From CAZNHL01 sp964572965 (GTDB lineage: Bacteria > Bacteroidota > Bacteroidia > Cytophagales > UBA9547), in NCBI GenBank assembly GCA_964572965.1, contig CAZNHL010000131.1, forward strand, positions 1-5,865: a stretch of DNA of 5,865 nt, read 5' to 3'. The notes beneath the pieces were generated by a model. It was not told where the DNA came from, searched no databases, and saw nothing but the letters and a program-made list of their open reading frames with translations. Below are positions 4,769-5,865 of the stretch, piece by piece (the first letter of the stretch is position 1; the number at the start of each line of letters is the position of its first letter). Made by a program: the position numbers and the translations under genes.

Positions 4769-5845
4769 ATGAAAGAATTGAAAAAAAGCGCTTTGGGTAG
4801 GGGAGTTTCGTTGCTGCTCATTTTGCTGTTTGCTAATATAGTAGCTGTTTTTTCACAGGGAACCAATACGGTTTCGCCGCCTCCCACAAAAATGATAGGG
4901 CCCGCGCCCACTGCTGCGGCTTTGGGGAAATATGGAGACATACCGGTGAGCTATTTCAATGGCAGCGCCAACATAAGCATCCCTTTATATGATATCAAGA
5001 CCAGCCAGCATTCACTGGCCATTAAACTTCAATACCAGTCCAACGGTTATAAACCAACCGAAGATGCAAGCTGGGTAGGGCTTGGCTGGTCCCTTTTTGC
5101 GGGGGGCGTGATCACACGTACGGTAAGGGGCAACGATGATTTGGCAGTAGGCCGTGGTTTCCCTTACAAGAGTAGTGTGTCCGATATGCCAAAGAATGAT
5201 GGCAACAATAATTGGGATCCCCTTATCAGCCTCAACGAGGACAGGGAGGCGATGTATGATATGTTGTATACTAAGAACAATGACGGGGAGCCTGATATTT
5301 TTACCTATAATTTTGCAGGTAACACAGGTAAGTTTGTAATAGGAAATACCGACGAGCCCGGTAATGCAGAAAATGGACCCTATACAGGTAATTTTTCCAA
5401 CCGCATTTATCAGGCAGAAAGGTCTGGTCTTCTCATTGAGTATATCAACCCGGGGTCTTACTGGGTTATTACTGACGAAAAGGGTTATCGATATACCTTT
5501 AATGAGATAGAAATGACTATGGACTATACAGCAAGTCTGGAAAATGTCAATCTTGATACATACACACTCCCTCCGGGCGTATTAGTGGGGCAGCCGGTAA
5601 CATCGGTGATATCTAGCTGGTACCTTACAAGTATCAGGTCGCCTTTGGGAGAGGAGGTAACTTTTGAATATGAGGGCGATGCCGGTGGTTATTATTCAAC
5701 AGCAGTCAGTCCCTTATTTCGTAGTGAGGAAGTATATGACCTCCGTTCAGGGGAAGGGATAAATATCATTGATTGTCAGGTAGGCCAGAGTGGTCAGCAG
5801 TCAAGATATGAGGTACTGTCTGTAAAGTCAAGTAATTTGCTATAA
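4769..5845 (+). CDS. RHS/YD-repeat-type protein, N-terminal part only (truncated, possibly a pseudogene)
   Basis: The ATG at 4769 opens 358 residues. There is a signal peptide (about 1-29, with L-L-L-I-L-L-F-A-N-I-V-A-V-F-S|Q), then a proline-rich linker. The start of a Bacteroidota RHS/SpvB-like region is at about 47-124: A-A-L-G-K-Y-G-D-I-P-V-S-Y-F-N-G-S-A-N-I-S-I-P-L-Y, then L-Q-Y-Q-S-N-G-Y-K-P, then S-W-V-G-L-G-W-S-L-F-A-G-G-V-I-T-R-T-V-R-G. The rest (A-G-N-T-G-K-F-V-I-G, Y-R-Y-T-F-N-E-I-E, W-Y-L-T-S-I-R-S-P-L-G) continues as in full-length members. Those members exceed 1000 residues and carry YD repeats plus a variable C-terminal tip, all absent here. TAA at 5843-5845 ends the frame just after S-V-K-S-S-N-L-L. 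One extra base there would read on as Y-K-Y-F-K-I-L-L to the window's edge, so a frameshift is possible. Downstream sequence is needed to tell degeneration from a real short form. Confidence 0.8.
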   Translation: MKELKKSALGRGVSLLLILLFANIVAVFSQGTNTVSPPPTKMIGPAPTAAALGKYGDIPVSYFNGSANISIPLYDIKTSQHSLAIKLQYQSNGYKPTEDASWVGLGWSLFAGGVITRTVRGNDDLAVGRGFPYKSSVSDMPKNDGNNNWDPLISLNEDREAMYDMLYTKNNDGEPDIFTYNFAGNTGKFVIGNTDEPGNAENGPYTGNFSNRIYQAERSGLLIEYINPGSYWVITDEKGYRYTFNEIEMTMDYTASLENVNLDTYTLPPGVLVGQPVTSVISSWYLTSIRSPLGEEVTFEYEGDAGGYYSTAVSPLFRSEEVYDLRSGEGINIIDCQVGQSGQQSRYEVLSVKSSNLL

Positions 5846-5865
5846 ATATTTCAAGATTTTACTAT

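Overview
The window looks like chromosomal DNA from a member of the Bacteroidota, probably near the Chitinophaga/Sphingobacteria side. The evidence is the Crp/Fnr regulator with the phylum-typical C-terminus, promoter-like boxes of the TAnnTTTG type instead of a sigma70 -35/-10 pair, signal peptides ending in VFS|Q, a surface protein with the HLPEVPSAKEV tail found across this phylum, and an RHS-type N-terminus of the Bacteroidota style. The phylum is a confident call; the family is a guess.

Left part (1-1952), all on the minus strand: the first 12 codons of a gene that runs off the left edge (product starting MERKDFIKKSAL), a complete Crp/Fnr-type regulator (107-703), a 331-bp gap with no convincing gene, and a complete six-helix YihY/BrkB membrane protein (1035-1952). 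The regulator lies 70 bp upstream of the partial gene. An exact TAnnTTTG box in that gap suggests the partial gene has its own promoter.

Middle part (about 1953-2848), plus strand: a short divergent promoter region, a small exported protein of unknown function whose signal peptide appears broken by a one-base loss, and 28 bp later a DUF4180 protein that starts with TTG.

Right part (2849-5865), plus strand: a 627-bp stretch without an obvious gene, then a two-gene surface locus. The stretch holds a promoter-like pair (2990-3021), then a dense series of inverted repeats (3040-3310) including a possible three-way junction. This is the best candidate for something undescribed: a structured RNA, a long structured 5' leader, or a dispersed repeat. 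The surface locus starts with a 419-residue exported protein (two chitin-binding type 3 modules, an Ig-like domain, a beta-rich stalk, an S74-like tail and a coiled coil). It is followed 33 bp later by an RHS-like protein that stops after 358 residues, far short of its family. I infer that the two genes are co-transcribed and act at the cell surface: the first could bind chitin-like glycan, and the second is the N-terminal part of a large RHS/YD-repeat protein, either degenerate or interrupted. No tRNA, rRNA, CRISPR array, transposase or complete insertion sequence was seen.
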